A stretch of 52,744 bases of DNA, taken from NCBI GenBank assembly GCA_903838675.1, contig CAILZI010000086.1, positions 1 through 52,744 of the forward strand, in the 5' to 3' direction. The first letter of the stretch is position 1, and each line of letters starts with the position of its first letter. Of this stretch, positions 16,762-26,045 are shown one piece after another. Both the position numbers and the translations under genes were made by a program. This DNA is from an uncultured Verrucomicrobiota bacterium (GTDB lineage: Bacteria > Verrucomicrobiota > Verrucomicrobiia > Verrucomicrobiales > Verrucomicrobiaceae). A model generated the notes under the pieces. It was not told the origin of the DNA. It saw only the letters and a list, made by a program, of their open reading frames with translations, and made no database searches.

Positions 16762-19700
16762 TCAACTGGTAGCGAACGGCCCCAAAATCACCCCAATCTT
16801 CTTCCTCACCACCGCCTCCGTGTCGCCCATCTCCGTGAGCAGATCGCCATAGTTGTTGATTGCCATCTGCAACATCGGATGGGGGTGGCCGACTTGGACG
16901 CCGAAGTCCACCAAGATGCCTACCATCCTCCGCATGAGCGGCTCCGCCTCCGCCATCTGATTCATGACCTCAAGCAACCGCCCAAGGTTGTTCAGACGGA
17001 TAGCAACGGTTGGATGGTTCTTGCCAAAGGAAGCTTCATCAATGGCCAGGGCACGGCGCATAAGCGGTTCCGCGTCCGCCACGCGGTTAGTGTCGTGGAG
17101 CAAGGTCGCGAGGTTGCTAAGACCGATGGCTACGTATGGATGGTGGCTGCCGAAGGAGGTTTCATCAATGGCCAGAGCTCGACGCATGAGCGGCTCCGCC
17201 TCCGCCATACGGTTCGTGGCCTGGAGCAGTGTTGCGAGGTTGTTGAGGTCTCTGGCGACGTCGGGATGATCCTTGCCGAAGGAGTTTTCATCAATGGCCA
17301 GGGCGCGGCGCATGAGCGGCTCCGCCTCCGCCAGACGATTCGTGTCCTGGAGCAGCTGCGCGAGATTGTTCATGTCTCTGGCAACGTTTGGATGGTCCTT
17401 GCCGAAGGAGGCTTCATCAATGGCCAGGGCGCGGCGCATCATCGGCTCCGCCTCCGCCATACGGTTTGTGGATTTAAGCAACAGCGCGAGGTTGTTGATG
17501 CCTGTGGCGACGTTGGGATGGTCCTTGCCGAAGGAGGCTTCGACGAGGAACAGGGCTCGACGCATCAATAGCTCCGCCTCCTCCATATGGTTCGTGGCTT
17601 TGAGCAACTGCGCGAGGTTGTTGAGGTCTCTGGCGACGTCGGGATGGTCCTTGCCAAAGGAGGTTTCATCAATGGCCAGAGCTCGACGCATGAGCGGCTC
17701 CGCCTCCGCCAGACGATTCGTGGCCTGGAGCAGCGTTGCGAGGTTGTTGATCCCTTTGGCGACTGTGGGATGGTCCTTGCCGAATGAGGTTTCGTCAATG
17801 TTCAGGGCGCGGCGCATGAGAAGCTCCGCTTCCTCGAGACGGTTGGTGGCTTGCAGCAAGTGAGCGAGGGTGACCAGGTGGGCGGCGACCTTTGGATGGT
17901 CCTTGCCGAAGCTGACTTCATTCATGGCTAGCGCCCGCCGCATTAGCGGCTCCGCTTCCCCGAGACGGTTGGTGGCCTGCAGAAATTGCCCGAGTTGGCT
18001 CAGGCGGATGGCGAGCATGGGATGGTCCTTGCCAAAGCTGGCTTCATCCATGGCCAGCGCCCGGCGTATCAGCGGCTCCGCTTCCCCGAGGCGGTTGGTG
18101 GTGAAGAGCAAGTGAGCGAGGTTGCTGAGGAGGCTTGCGACCTTTGGATGCGTTCGGCCAAGGCTTGTTTCGCAAATGGCCAACGCCCGGCGCATTAGCG
18201 GCTCCGCTTCCCCGTGGCGGTTGGTAGCGAAGAACAAGGACGCGAGGTTGCTAAGCACAAGGGCAACCTTCGGATGAGATTCCCCGAGGCTTGTCTCCCA
18301 GATGGCCAGCGCCTTCCGATACAATGGCTCTGCTCGCGCATAATCGGCACGAGTGTCCAGCAGAAGGGCACTTTTATTGAGCAAAATGCCGGGCGGATCG
18401 ACGATGTCGCGGGCGGATCCGGCTTCGGCGACGGCGATAGCGTGGGGCGTAAGGGGGACGGCGATGGGCCATGTGCGCACATCGTCAGTATCAACCGGCA
18501 TTTCCCCATTTACCCATTCCAGCGCGGCGAGGAGTGCGGTGGGTTGTTTAACGGGGTTCTGTGCTTCTAGCGGCTTCCATTTCTTTCCAAAGTATCTCCC
18601 AAGTAAGCCCTGTGGCCTAGCTGTCGGCTCGGTCGGGATGGCTGGGGCGGTTGCTTGTTCCTGCTGCTGCCTTGCAATTTCCTGAAGGAGTCTGTGGATG
18701 CTGAAGGTGTTGCCGTTGCTGAGGTATCGGGCGAGAGCGAGGCGCTCGATGTCGCTGAGGTTGTTGCGTTCGTCGGCGGGGTTTGGGCGGGAGTTGAGGA
18801 GGTTGCGGGGGATAGGGTCGGGGGCAAACCAGGCGAGGATGTTGAAGAGGTCTTTCGCGCTGCTACGAAGCTGGGCGACACTAGTCTCGTAGGTGATGGC
18901 GAGGCTCTTGGGATACTTCATTTTTTCCTCGTCATGCCAATTGAGGGCATCAAAGCGGTGGGATTCCCAGAGGGCGAGGTAGTCGGTGTAGCTGATGGCG
19001 CTGGTGCTGATATGGGCTCCGGCTTGCTCCAAGGCCAGGGCGAGGCAGTCGAGGAGTGCCACGAGAGCGGCGACTTTTTCGTGGTCGTCGTCCTTCTTGG
19101 GTCGGCGTTTCTCGGTGCGTTCGTCGAGGAAGGCGATGGACGCGGCTTCGCTGAGGACGTCGAGGTCGAGGGATTTGATGTGGCCGGTCCAGTCGCTGAT
19201 GCGGGAGGTGATGAGGACGTGGCCGGTGGCGAGTTTGGCGAGGAGAGCTTTGGTTTCCTCGGCAGCCTCGTCGGTGTCCACGTTGTCGATGATGAGGAAC
19301 CAGCCGGGGTGGAGCTTCAGCCAGCGGAGGGCGGCTTCGACTTGGGGGGCTTGCTCCTTTTCATTCTGCTCGGGGAGATTCAGGACGAGGGGGCCGCAGA
19401 GGGCGGCGAGGTTGCGGTGGAGGGCCTCGGGGGTGTCGGCGGAGATGAAGAGGAGGGCGCGGTAGTCGTCGGCGTGTTTCCAGGCGTATTCAATGGCGGC
19501 GCGGGTCTTGCCGACGCCGCCCATGCCGTGGATGGTGCGCTTGCCTTTGATGACGACGGGGCCTTCGGCGGTGAGGTGCTGGCGAAGTTCGGCGAGGAAC
19601 TCATCGCGGCCTTTGAAGAGGGTGCCGAGGGAGGTGTAGGGGAGGTTGGTGGGCTTCCCGGCGAGGACGGTGATTTCAATCTTGATGGCCTCGATGGCCT

Positions 19701-20214
19701 GCTTCAAGCCGCGCGCGGGATTGGCGGGCTGGTCCCACTGGCTGAAGGTGAAGTAGGTGTTCCGGCCGTCCTTGGCGAACTCGCTGATGAAGGTCTGCTG
19801 CCGCTGGGCCAGCTCCGGTAGCTCGGGCGCGAAGGCGCTGGGCAACTTCTCACCCTCAATGAAGAAGGTGTAGATGGGGCGTCCGAGGTCGCGGGCGATG
19901 AGGAGTTCGAGCTGGGTGTAGGAGAAGAGGCGGTCCTTCGTGCGCGGGTCCTTGAGACCGTGGACGGGCTGCTCGATCTTCGTGATGGGATCGTGCGGCC
20001 CGGAGCCATACGCAGAGCCGATGAGGCAGATGACGGCATCGCACTGCTGCAAGTGCTCGGCCAGCATGCCTTTCACATCATGCGTGGACGGATAGAAGCC
20101 AGTCTGGATGATGGGCTCGATGCCGCGCTGGCGGAGAACCTCGGCGACTTGTTCCGCGAGGGCTGCAATCCCGGCGGTGGTGCGGGAGATGAAGACGCGG
20201 GGCCGGCGGGACAT
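16762..20214 (-). CDS. DUF4062 (TIR-like)-NB-ARC-TPR STAND protein, candidate anti-phage defence protein
   Basis: An 1150-residue protein from the ATG at 20214; a GTG at 20244 would add ten residues. The N-terminus (RPRVFISRTTAGIAALAEQV, CDAVICLIGSAYG) matches the DUF4062/TIR-like fold, residues about 4-180. The NB-ARC ATPase follows (about 205-520) with Walker A GMGGVGKT (Lys236), Walker B WFLIIDNVD (about 305) and the sensor VLITSR. After a winged-helix region (AKDLFNILAWFAPDPIPRNLL) come about twelve 42-residue TPR units of kinesin-light-chain type (AEPLMRRALAIDExSFGKDHP), residues about 610-1135. This effector/switch/sensor layout is that of STAND signal-transduction proteins, many of which detect phage proteins and trigger abortive responses. 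It is a single gene, with toxin-antitoxin and ATPase debris next to it and an unrelated divergent gene on the other side. Confidence 0.85.
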   Translation of the reverse strand: MSRRPRVFISRTTAGIAALAEQVAEVLRQRGIEPIIQTGFYPSTHDVKGMLAEHLQQCDAVICLIGSAYGSGPHDPITKIEQPVHGLKDPRTKDRLFSYTQLELLIARDLGRPIYTFFIEGEKLPSAFAPELPELAQRQQTFISEFAKDGRNTYFTFSQWDQPANPARGLKQAIEAIKIEITVLAGKPTNLPYTSLGTLFKGRDEFLAELRQHLTAEGPVVIKGKRTIHGMGGVGKTRAAIEYAWKHADDYRALLFISADTPEALHRNLAALCGPLVLNLPEQNEKEQAPQVEAALRWLKLHPGWFLIIDNVDTDEAAEETKALLAKLATGHVLITSRISDWTGHIKSLDLDVLSEAASIAFLDERTEKRRPKKDDDHEKVAALVALLDCLALALEQAGAHISTSAISYTDYLALWESHRFDALNWHDEEKMKYPKSLAITYETSVAQLRSSAKDLFNILAWFAPDPIPRNLLNSRPNPADERNNLSDIERLALARYLSNGNTFSIHRLLQEIARQQQEQATAPAIPTEPTARPQGLLGRYFGKKWKPLEAQNPVKQPTALLAALEWVNGEMPVDTDDVRTWPIAVPLTPHAIAVAEAGSARDIVDPPGILLNKSALLLDTRADYARAEPLYRKALAIWETSLGESHPKVALVLSNLASLFFATNRHGEAEPLMRRALAICETSLGRTHPKVASLLSNLAHLLFTTNRLGEAEPLIRRALAMDEASFGKDHPMLAIRLSQLGQFLQATNRLGEAEPLMRRALAMNEVSFGKDHPKVAAHLVTLAHLLQATNRLEEAELLMRRALNIDETSFGKDHPTVAKGINNLATLLQATNRLAEAEPLMRRALAIDETSFGKDHPDVARDLNNLAQLLKATNHMEEAELLMRRALFLVEASFGKDHPNVATGINNLALLLKSTNRMAEAEPMMRRALAIDEASFGKDHPNVARDMNNLAQLLQDTNRLAEAEPLMRRALAIDENSFGKDHPDVARDLNNLATLLQATNRMAEAEPLMRRALAIDETSFGSHHPYVAIGLSNLATLLHDTNRVADAEPLMRRALAIDEASFGKNHPTVAIRLNNLGRLLEVMNQMAEAEPLMRRMVGILVDFGVQVGHPHPMLQMAINNYGDLLTEMGDTEAVVRKKIGVILGPFATS
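16870..18395 (-). repeat. Tandem 126-bp coding repeats (TPR units)
   Basis: About twelve consecutive 126-bp units encode the 42-residue TPR repeats of the STAND protein. The middle units are very similar at DNA level (recurrent GGATGGTCCTTGCCGAAGGA and CGGCGCATGAGCGGCTCCGC), while the outer ones are more diverged. This pattern suggests recent duplication or gene conversion inside the gene. The last unit carries a short insertion (GVQVGHPHP). Confidence 0.85.
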
Positions 20215-20419
20215 GTCTGTCAGTTTGGCGTCTTTTATCGACACGAGAAAGGGATTTTAGAATCTTCGCGGCAGATCCGACGAGGCTGATAGGACGACAA
20301 GCCTGCTTACCACCAAGGCAAGGGGCTGGCTTTGGTTCAGGAGGACCTTTGGGTAAATAGGATTTCCCAATCCGGCACAACTCATGCGAGAACCCGGCGT
20401 TTAGACACGATTTGAATCC

Positions 20420-22957
20420 ATGCGCCTGCTTTCCTTCCTTCTGCTCCTTCTGGGCATCTCGATCTCGAATGCCCAGCAGATCGACCTCGAAAAAATCTTC
20501 GAGGAGAAAAATCTGGGGCCGGTGGGCGAGCTTCTGGCCAGAGGCGACTATGAACTGGTGGCCCGCATTGGCGAGGCGGCGGCGGAGAAGGGGCTGAAGG
20601 CACCTGAATGGCGCATCCTGCGGTTCAAGGCCTTGCGGGAAATGGGGCACATCGAACAGGCTCTGGATGAGACCGGCAAGGCGCTGGTGGTGTACCCGGG
20701 GCATTTCGAAATCCTGCTGCTGCGCCATGATCTGGCGCAGATGCTGGGCCGGGCGGATGTGATGGCAGAGTCTATGAAGGGGATCAATGAGGCCGCAAAA
20801 GCCAAGGCGGCAAAAGATCGCACAGCCATGGAGTCAGTAGTGCTCGGCCGGGCGGCTTTGACGCTTGGTGCCGACGCGCAGAAAGTGATCGCTCAATACT
20901 TCAAGCTGGCGCAGGGCAAGGATGCCAAATTGGAAGCGGCCTACCTTGCCGAAGGAAATCTCGCGCTCGACAAAGATGATGCGAAGCGCGCGGCGGATGT
21001 GTTTCGTGCCGGCCTGAAGGCGCATGGTGAGACGGCAAACCTGCGGGTGGGGTTGGCAAGAGCCTTTCAAACCAGCGACCGCGAGAAGGCGGCAGATAGC
21101 CTGAAGAAGGCGCTTGAATTGAATCCCCATCTTGCCGCCGCCCACCTGCTGCGGGCGGAACAGCTCATTGGCGGTGAGAAATTCATCGAAGCCGAGGCGG
21201 CCATCCAGCAGGTGCTGGATCTGGATGGGAAACACCCCATGGCATGGTCGCTGCGGGCAGTCGTGGCGTATCTGTTTCAGGCTGATGCCGGCAAAATGGA
21301 AGAGGCACGGTCACACGCTTTGGAACGGTGGTCCAAAAATCCCGAGGTGGATCACACCATCGGGCGCTGCTTGTCACGGGCCTATCGCTTTGCAGAGAGC
21401 GCGGCCCGTCAGCGTCAGGCGCTGGAGTTTGATCCCAAGTATCTGCCGGCCAAGGTACAGCTCTGTCATGATCTGCTCCGGCTCGGTGAAGAGGAGGAGG
21501 CATGGAAGCTCGCAGAGCTGATCCGCAAGGAGGATGGCTACAACATCCAGGCGCACAATCTGGCGCTGCTGGAGAAGGAGATGAATGGCTACACCACGCA
21601 GACCTTCGATGACTTCATTTTGAAAATGCCGAAGCGTGACTGGCCCATCTACGGTGCACGTGCGCTCGCCTTGCTGCGAGATGCGAAGGCGGTGCTGGGC
21701 GCGAAATACGGCCTGGACTTGAAACGGCCGGTGCTGGTGGAGTTCTTCGGTGCGCAGCAGGATTTCGCCATTCGCACCTTCGGCGCGTTGGGCGGGCAGG
21801 GGATGCTGGGCGTCTGCTTCGGCACCGTGGTGACGATGAACAGCCCCGGCAGTCTGGCCCATGGCCGCAACAACTGGGAGAGCACTCTGTGGCATGAGTT
21901 CTGCCACGTCATCACTCTGACCGTGACGAAGAACCGCATGCCGCGCTGGTTGAGCGAAGGCATCAGCGTGCATGAAGAACGTCAGCGTGATCCCGCCTGG
22001 GGCATGTGGATGAATGACAAGTTTCGCGAAATGGTGCTCGACGAAGAGACGCTGACGCCATTGACGCGCCTCAGCGGAGCGTTCATGGCACCGAAGACCC
22101 AGGACCATCTGATGTTCGCCTACTATGAGTCGAGCCAGGCCGTGGAATTCCTGCTGGAGAAATTCGGCAAGGACAAGTTCCAGGGCATCCTGCAGGAGCT
22201 CGCCGCCGGCAAGCGGATCAATGATGCGATTGCAGCAAACGTGGGTGGCATTGAAGAAGTCGAGAAGGAGTTCTCCCAATACATCATTGCCAAGGCCAAA
22301 AACTTTGGACCCAAGGCCGACTGGGAGGAGCCCAAGCCCGAGGAGCTGAATCCCTTCGACAAAGGTTCATTCACCGAGTTTCTAAAAAAGCATCCCGCCA
22401 ATCTCTGGGCTTTGCACAAGGAGGCTGCAGCAATGATGGATGCCAAGAAATGGGCTGAAGTGCTGCCTCTGGCTGACAAGTTGATAGAACTGCTGCCAGA
22501 AAGTTATGATGCCGACAGCGGCTACGCACTGAAAGTGCAGGCTCTGCGGCAGATGAAGCGGTCGGATGAAGAGATCATGGCACTGCGTCAGATCGCTGCG
22601 AAATCATCGAGCGCACAAAGCACTTTCCTGCGCCTGATCGAACTGGACGTGCCCGCACAACGCTGGCCCGAGGTGAAAGCCAATGCCCAGCGCGCGACGG
22701 CCTTGAATCCCTTTCTCGTGACGCCGCAAAAGGCCCTGGCAGACGCCTGCACCGCGCTGAACGAAACCCCCGAGGCGATTGCCGCTTATGAACGTGTGCT
22801 CGTCCTCGATCCCGGTGGCGGAGCACAGACGCATTTCAAGCTGGCCGAATTGCTGCGAGCATCCGATGCCACGAAGGCGAAGAAGCATTTGCTGGATTCT
22901 CTGGCCCTCGCGCCGAGGAATCGGGAAGGGCTGGTGATGCTGGCGGAGTGGGAGTGA
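20420..22957 (+). CDS. Secreted TPR protein with peptidase-MA-like zinc protease domain
   Basis: An 845-residue exported protein with signal peptide MRLLSFLLLLLGISISNA. Residues about 25-400 are TPR-like helical repeats. A zinc peptidase core follows with H492-EFC-H496 (LWHEFCHVITLTV) and, about 20 residues on, WLSEGISVHEE, whose Glu is the expected third ligand of the gluzincin/peptidase-MA-like group. More TPR-like helices occupy about 640-845. The layout suggests a periplasmic protease that docks protein partners through its repeats. It is divergent from the STAND gene and convergent with apbE (6-bp gap). No substrate can be named. Confidence 0.8.
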   Translation: MRLLSFLLLLLGISISNAQQIDLEKIFEEKNLGPVGELLARGDYELVARIGEAAAEKGLKAPEWRILRFKALREMGHIEQALDETGKALVVYPGHFEILLLRHDLAQMLGRADVMAESMKGINEAAKAKAAKDRTAMESVVLGRAALTLGADAQKVIAQYFKLAQGKDAKLEAAYLAEGNLALDKDDAKRAADVFRAGLKAHGETANLRVGLARAFQTSDREKAADSLKKALELNPHLAAAHLLRAEQLIGGEKFIEAEAAIQQVLDLDGKHPMAWSLRAVVAYLFQADAGKMEEARSHALERWSKNPEVDHTIGRCLSRAYRFAESAARQRQALEFDPKYLPAKVQLCHDLLRLGEEEEAWKLAELIRKEDGYNIQAHNLALLEKEMNGYTTQTFDDFILKMPKRDWPIYGARALALLRDAKAVLGAKYGLDLKRPVLVEFFGAQQDFAIRTFGALGGQGMLGVCFGTVVTMNSPGSLAHGRNNWESTLWHEFCHVITLTVTKNRMPRWLSEGISVHEERQRDPAWGMWMNDKFREMVLDEETLTPLTRLSGAFMAPKTQDHLMFAYYESSQAVEFLLEKFGKDKFQGILQELAAGKRINDAIAANVGGIEEVEKEFSQYIIAKAKNFGPKADWEEPKPEELNPFDKGSFTEFLKKHPANLWALHKEAAAMMDAKKWAEVLPLADKLIELLPESYDADSGYALKVQALRQMKRSDEEIMALRQIAAKSSSAQSTFLRLIELDVPAQRWPEVKANAQRATALNPFLVTPQKALADACTALNETPEAIAAYERVLVLDPGGGAQTHFKLAELLRASDATKAKKHLLDSLALAPRNREGLVMLAEWE

Positions 22958-22963
22958 GCCTGT

Positions 22964-23830
22964 TTACATCTCCAGCTCCAGCGCCTCCACCCCCTCATAC
23001 CTCGCGCACAACGCCTCAATCTCCTCCTTCTCCATCACCATGAACGCGGTCGATAACGCATCCGACAACGCAGCGGTGGGAGCGAGGGCGTAAGTGCGGC
23101 GGTTCCTGAGCGGAACAGGTGCAAACAGGCGCGGGTTCATGATGTGCGCGCCTTTGACCGCGAAACCCGAACCGCTCACAGCACGATTGAGGAGTGCTGT
23201 TCTCTTCTCTCCGCCTCCGAGCGTGATGGACCACGCTTCTTTGCCACTCGGGGCACCGAGGGCGAGGATGGTGCTGTCTCCTGCATTGAGGACGAAGTTG
23301 GTGACCTTCCAGTCTTGCAGCACATCGGCGGCCTGATCGAGGGCGTAGCCTTTCCCCATGGCACCGAGGTCGAAGATCATGCCAGTGGCATGGACGGTGA
23401 CGCTCATGGTTTCCTCTTCGAGATCAAAGCGCTGGCTGCCGATGATCAGGCGCGCCTGCTCCAGCACGTCTTTGCTGACCTGCCGCGGCTCGCCCTCGGA
23501 GGTGATGAACAAATTCATGAGCGGGCCGATGGTGATGTCAAAGGCCCCGGCTGTCTCCTCATGCATGGCCTTGGCCAGCGAGAGGCAATCCCACGCAGCC
23601 ATGCCGACTCGGATGCTCTCTCCTGCTTTGAGCTGCCCGAGGCGGTAGATGTCACTGGTGGCGCGGAATCGGCTAAGTTCATCTTCGAGCCGGGCGATTT
23701 CTTGGAACACCGCCTGAGAGGCCTGGGCCGCGTACGTTTCATCAGCATCCTCATGATTGATGATGACGTCGAAGGTCGTGGCCATCGCATTGCAGGTGAA
23801 GCGATGGTGTTGCGGGGCGGGTGGGCTCAC
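22964..23830 (-). CDS. apbE: FAD:protein FMN transferase (ApbE family)
   Basis: A 288-residue protein. The GTG at 23830 is chosen because it overlaps the TGA of the upstream glycosyltransferase gene in a GTGA arrangement, implying translational coupling; a longer frame reaching 23893 would run deep into that gene. Conserved ApbE features: CNAMATTFDV near the start, ELSRFRATSDIYRLG, IFDLGAMGKGYALD, the FAD/metal-site stretch VLNAGDSTILALG, and SDALSTAFMVM near the end. The enzyme covalently attaches FMN to a Thr or Ser of flavoproteins such as Na+-NQR or RNF subunits. No lipoprotein or signal peptide is seen, unlike many ApbE proteins, so it may act in the cytoplasm. The motif is NAGDS rather than the common DxGGN/D form. 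Confidence 0.85.
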   Translation of the reverse strand: MSPPAPQHHRFTCNAMATTFDVIINHEDADETYAAQASQAVFQEIARLEDELSRFRATSDIYRLGQLKAGESIRVGMAAWDCLSLAKAMHEETAGAFDITIGPLMNLFITSEGEPRQVSKDVLEQARLIIGSQRFDLEEETMSVTVHATGMIFDLGAMGKGYALDQAADVLQDWKVTNFVLNAGDSTILALGAPSGKEAWSITLGGGEKRTALLNRAVSGSGFAVKGAHIMNPRLFAPVPLRNRRTYALAPTAALSDALSTAFMVMEKEEIEALCARYEGVEALELEM

Positions 23831-25422
23831 GGTTTGGCGGCTTCCTGCTGCTTGCGCAGGCTGTGACGGTCCCAGAGGGATTGTTCGATCCACAGGTTGA
23901 GCATCACACCCGGCCGCAGCCCGAAGAGATCCGGCGAGGTGTAGGTTTTGCCGGCAAATTTTGACTCCAGTGCGGTCTTCATCTCGGGTTCTGCGATGAT
24001 GACCCGTGCGTCAATGGTTTCGGGCACGGTGGTCAGGTAACGGACGCTTTTGATGTCACGCCAGTACCAGGGCAGCGGCCAGCCCGCATCACGATTGATG
24101 ACGAGGACATTGAAGGCGTCATCCGGTGCGGTCTTCTGCAGATCCCGCACCTGCGGCAGGAGCCGCATCAGATTGGGTGAGGTATGCGCGTAAACGTAGG
24201 GATTGCGCGAGTCGGCGGCGTAGAGGTGAATGGCGTGGTTGGTCTGCGACAGGAGGTGATACAGACCAAGGCCAAAGACGACTTTGAAAACGAATCGCGA
24301 GAATTTCCCGGTGAGTGCTCCCGAAATCGCTGCGGCGCCCACTCCGGCGAGCAGCGTCAGCGCATGCTGGGCGCTGAGGATGCACCAGGGAGTCTTGTAG
24401 GCGAGGAAGGAATAGATGAAGAAGAGGACCAAGGTGTAAACGGAAAGGAAGACGAGAAAGGCCTGCCGTGCGGGCTGCTTCATGTGGTTTCCAAGAAATG
24501 AATAGAGCATGCCGACGATGCCGAGGCCGCCGATCATGGCCTCGCTCCACACGAGACCGTCTTTGCGCCAGAAGATGAGCGTGAGGTAGTAGTGCCAGGG
24601 CTTCTCATGGCCGCTGCCGCCGGAGCGTTCGAAATAGTTCAGATAGGTCAGGGCGCTGTCTTTCACGGCCTGCCAGTCCTTGAATCCACCGGAGTAGATC
24701 GTGATGCTGGTCAAAACGGCGGCGATGATGACCCACAGCCAGGGGTAGGCGGCACGACTTTTTTTGGCACCCATGTCATAGCCGCTTCGCCGTGGTGCAA
24801 AGTCGCCGACCATGATTTTGGTGACGGCGAATCCGACGAGTCCAGCGACAATACTGAGCACGAAAGTCTCCTTGGTGGCGTGCTGCATGCCGATGGAAAA
24901 GCCGGCCAGCAACAGCCACCAGCGCCCGCCTCCCTGAGAGTAATGCCAGAGCGCGGCGATGCTGAGGGTGATGAACAGCACCAACGGCACCTCCATGATG
25001 AAGTAGCGCGAGTAATAGACCATCATGGGCGAGATCGAGATGAGCAGCATCGCGAAACCCGTGGCCAGCCGGCCAAGTGCATTGCGCAGCAGAAGTGTGG
25101 TCAGCAGGAGCAGCAGCCCACAGATCACCGGGACGGTTCGCAGCTGGGCTTCGGTCCATGTAGATGAATCCCCCCAGCCGGCAAGTTTGGACCAGACGCG
25201 CGTGATGTAGTGCAGTCCAGGGCCGTGATAATCCTTGGGGTCGTATTTAAAATGGCCGGTGTCCTGAAACTCGGCAGACTTCATCGCGAGGATGGCCTCA
25301 TCCGTGTGCATGGGGCGCTCGCCAAGCGCCGGAAAGCGGTAATAGGCACCGAGGAATAGTGAGACGATGGCGAAGATCGTCAGGCCAAGGCGGCCAAGAG
25401 ATTTTTTTTGCGGAGGGGGCAT
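23827..25422 (-). CDS. Membrane glycosyltransferase, GT39/Agl23-like
   Basis: A 531-residue integral membrane protein with about ten hydrophobic segments. The N-terminus carries the GT-C signature in the first outer loop (RPMHTDEAILAMKSAEF), with the Asp-Glu pair expected for metal/polyprenyl-phosphate sugar binding. The whole protein resembles the TIGR03663 (Agl23, flippase-activity-associated) family: HGPGLHYITRVW, SPMMVYYSRYFIMEVPLV, and GMQHATKETFVL. Members are thought to transfer sugars from polyprenyl phosphate donors on the outer face of the membrane. The apbE gene begins inside its stop codon; a functional link is unclear. Confidence 0.8.
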   Translation of the reverse strand: MPPPQKKSLGRLGLTIFAIVSLFLGAYYRFPALGERPMHTDEAILAMKSAEFQDTGHFKYDPKDYHGPGLHYITRVWSKLAGWGDSSTWTEAQLRTVPVICGLLLLLTTLLLRNALGRLATGFAMLLISISPMMVYYSRYFIMEVPLVLFITLSIAALWHYSQGGGRWWLLLAGFSIGMQHATKETFVLSIVAGLVGFAVTKIMVGDFAPRRSGYDMGAKKSRAAYPWLWVIIAAVLTSITIYSGGFKDWQAVKDSALTYLNYFERSGGSGHEKPWHYYLTLIFWRKDGLVWSEAMIGGLGIVGMLYSFLGNHMKQPARQAFLVFLSVYTLVLFFIYSFLAYKTPWCILSAQHALTLLAGVGAAAISGALTGKFSRFVFKVVFGLGLYHLLSQTNHAIHLYAADSRNPYVYAHTSPNLMRLLPQVRDLQKTAPDDAFNVLVINRDAGWPLPWYWRDIKSVRYLTTVPETIDARVIIAEPEMKTALESKFAGKTYTSPDLFGLRPGVMLNLWIEQSLWDRHSLRKQQEAAKP

Positions 25423-25485
25423 GGAGGATGATAAATGACGAAAGCAGAATGCGAGCCGAGCATCGCATAGCTATGATGGTATTGA

Positions 25486-25983
25486 TCAGATGAGTTCGCG
25501 GCGTTCCACCTGGAGGCTTTGCTGGCGGGTGCGACGGAGGTAAAACTGCTCACGCGTGGGAGGCAGGGTTTCGCTGCCTCCGTGTTCGATGATCACGCTG
25601 ACATGCTGCGGTTGCACTTTCATTTCGAGAAAACGCAGCACGGGAGTGCCGCGCGTGCGAAAAAAGCAATGGAGGGGGACGTGCGGATGCGCGGCATTCC
25701 ACAGCCAGCGTGCCGGCGCAAAACGCTCCTCGTCCATCAGGGCACACAGGATCTCACGCATCACCACCTCACCATGCCGGCGTGTCCATTTCCAGGCCTC
25801 GCGGCGGTTCATGAGTTCATTGTACTTGGCCACCAGCGGGTTGGCATGCGCCTGCTCCATCTCCTGGATGATTTCTCCGGTATGCACCGCCATGGCGGTG
25901 CGGAACTCCTCTCGTGTGATTTGGCCGCTGTCCAGCCAGCGGAACAGCTGCTGCGGTGTGGGGACGGGGTCGAGTGAAAGCAT
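25486..25983 (-). CDS. Hypothetical protein, 165 residues
   Basis: A soluble protein of no recognised family. The start (LSLDPVPTPQQLFRWLDSGQITREEFRTAM) is helix-rich and resembles a small EF/SHOCT-like helical module, then a helix with ANPLVAKYNELMNRREAW. The second half is mixed alpha/beta (RWLWNAAHPHVPLHCFFRTR, PQHVSVIIEHGG). No signal peptide or membrane segment. It sits between the spermidine-synthase-like fusion and the glycosyltransferase on the same strand, with gaps of 62-63 bp, and may be co-transcribed. Codon use matches its neighbours, so it is taken as a real gene. Confidence 0.7.
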   Translation of the reverse strand: MLSLDPVPTPQQLFRWLDSGQITREEFRTAMAVHTGEIIQEMEQAHANPLVAKYNELMNRREAWKWTRRHGEVVMREILCALMDEERFAPARWLWNAAHPHVPLHCFFRTRGTPVLRFLEMKVQPQHVSVIIEHGGSETLPPTREQFYLRRTRQQSLQVERRELI

Positions 25984-26045
25984 GGCGAATCGCCTAAGAT
26001 TGGCGCGTTCGCGGACGTTCGCAAATTCGCTGTTGATCCACGTGC

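Noticed and set aside
16870..18395. CRISPR-like repeated DNA
   Set aside because: Units are contiguous 126-bp coding repeats with no spacers; they encode TPR motifs.
18655..19821. 388-codon open frame opposite the NB-ARC domain
   Set aside because: Gly/Glu/Val-rich antisense shadow; the minus strand has Walker A/B motifs and the sensor.
23831..23893. Longer ApbE N-terminus
   Set aside because: It would extend 63 bp into the glycosyltransferase coding end; the GTG in the GTGA overlap is more economical.
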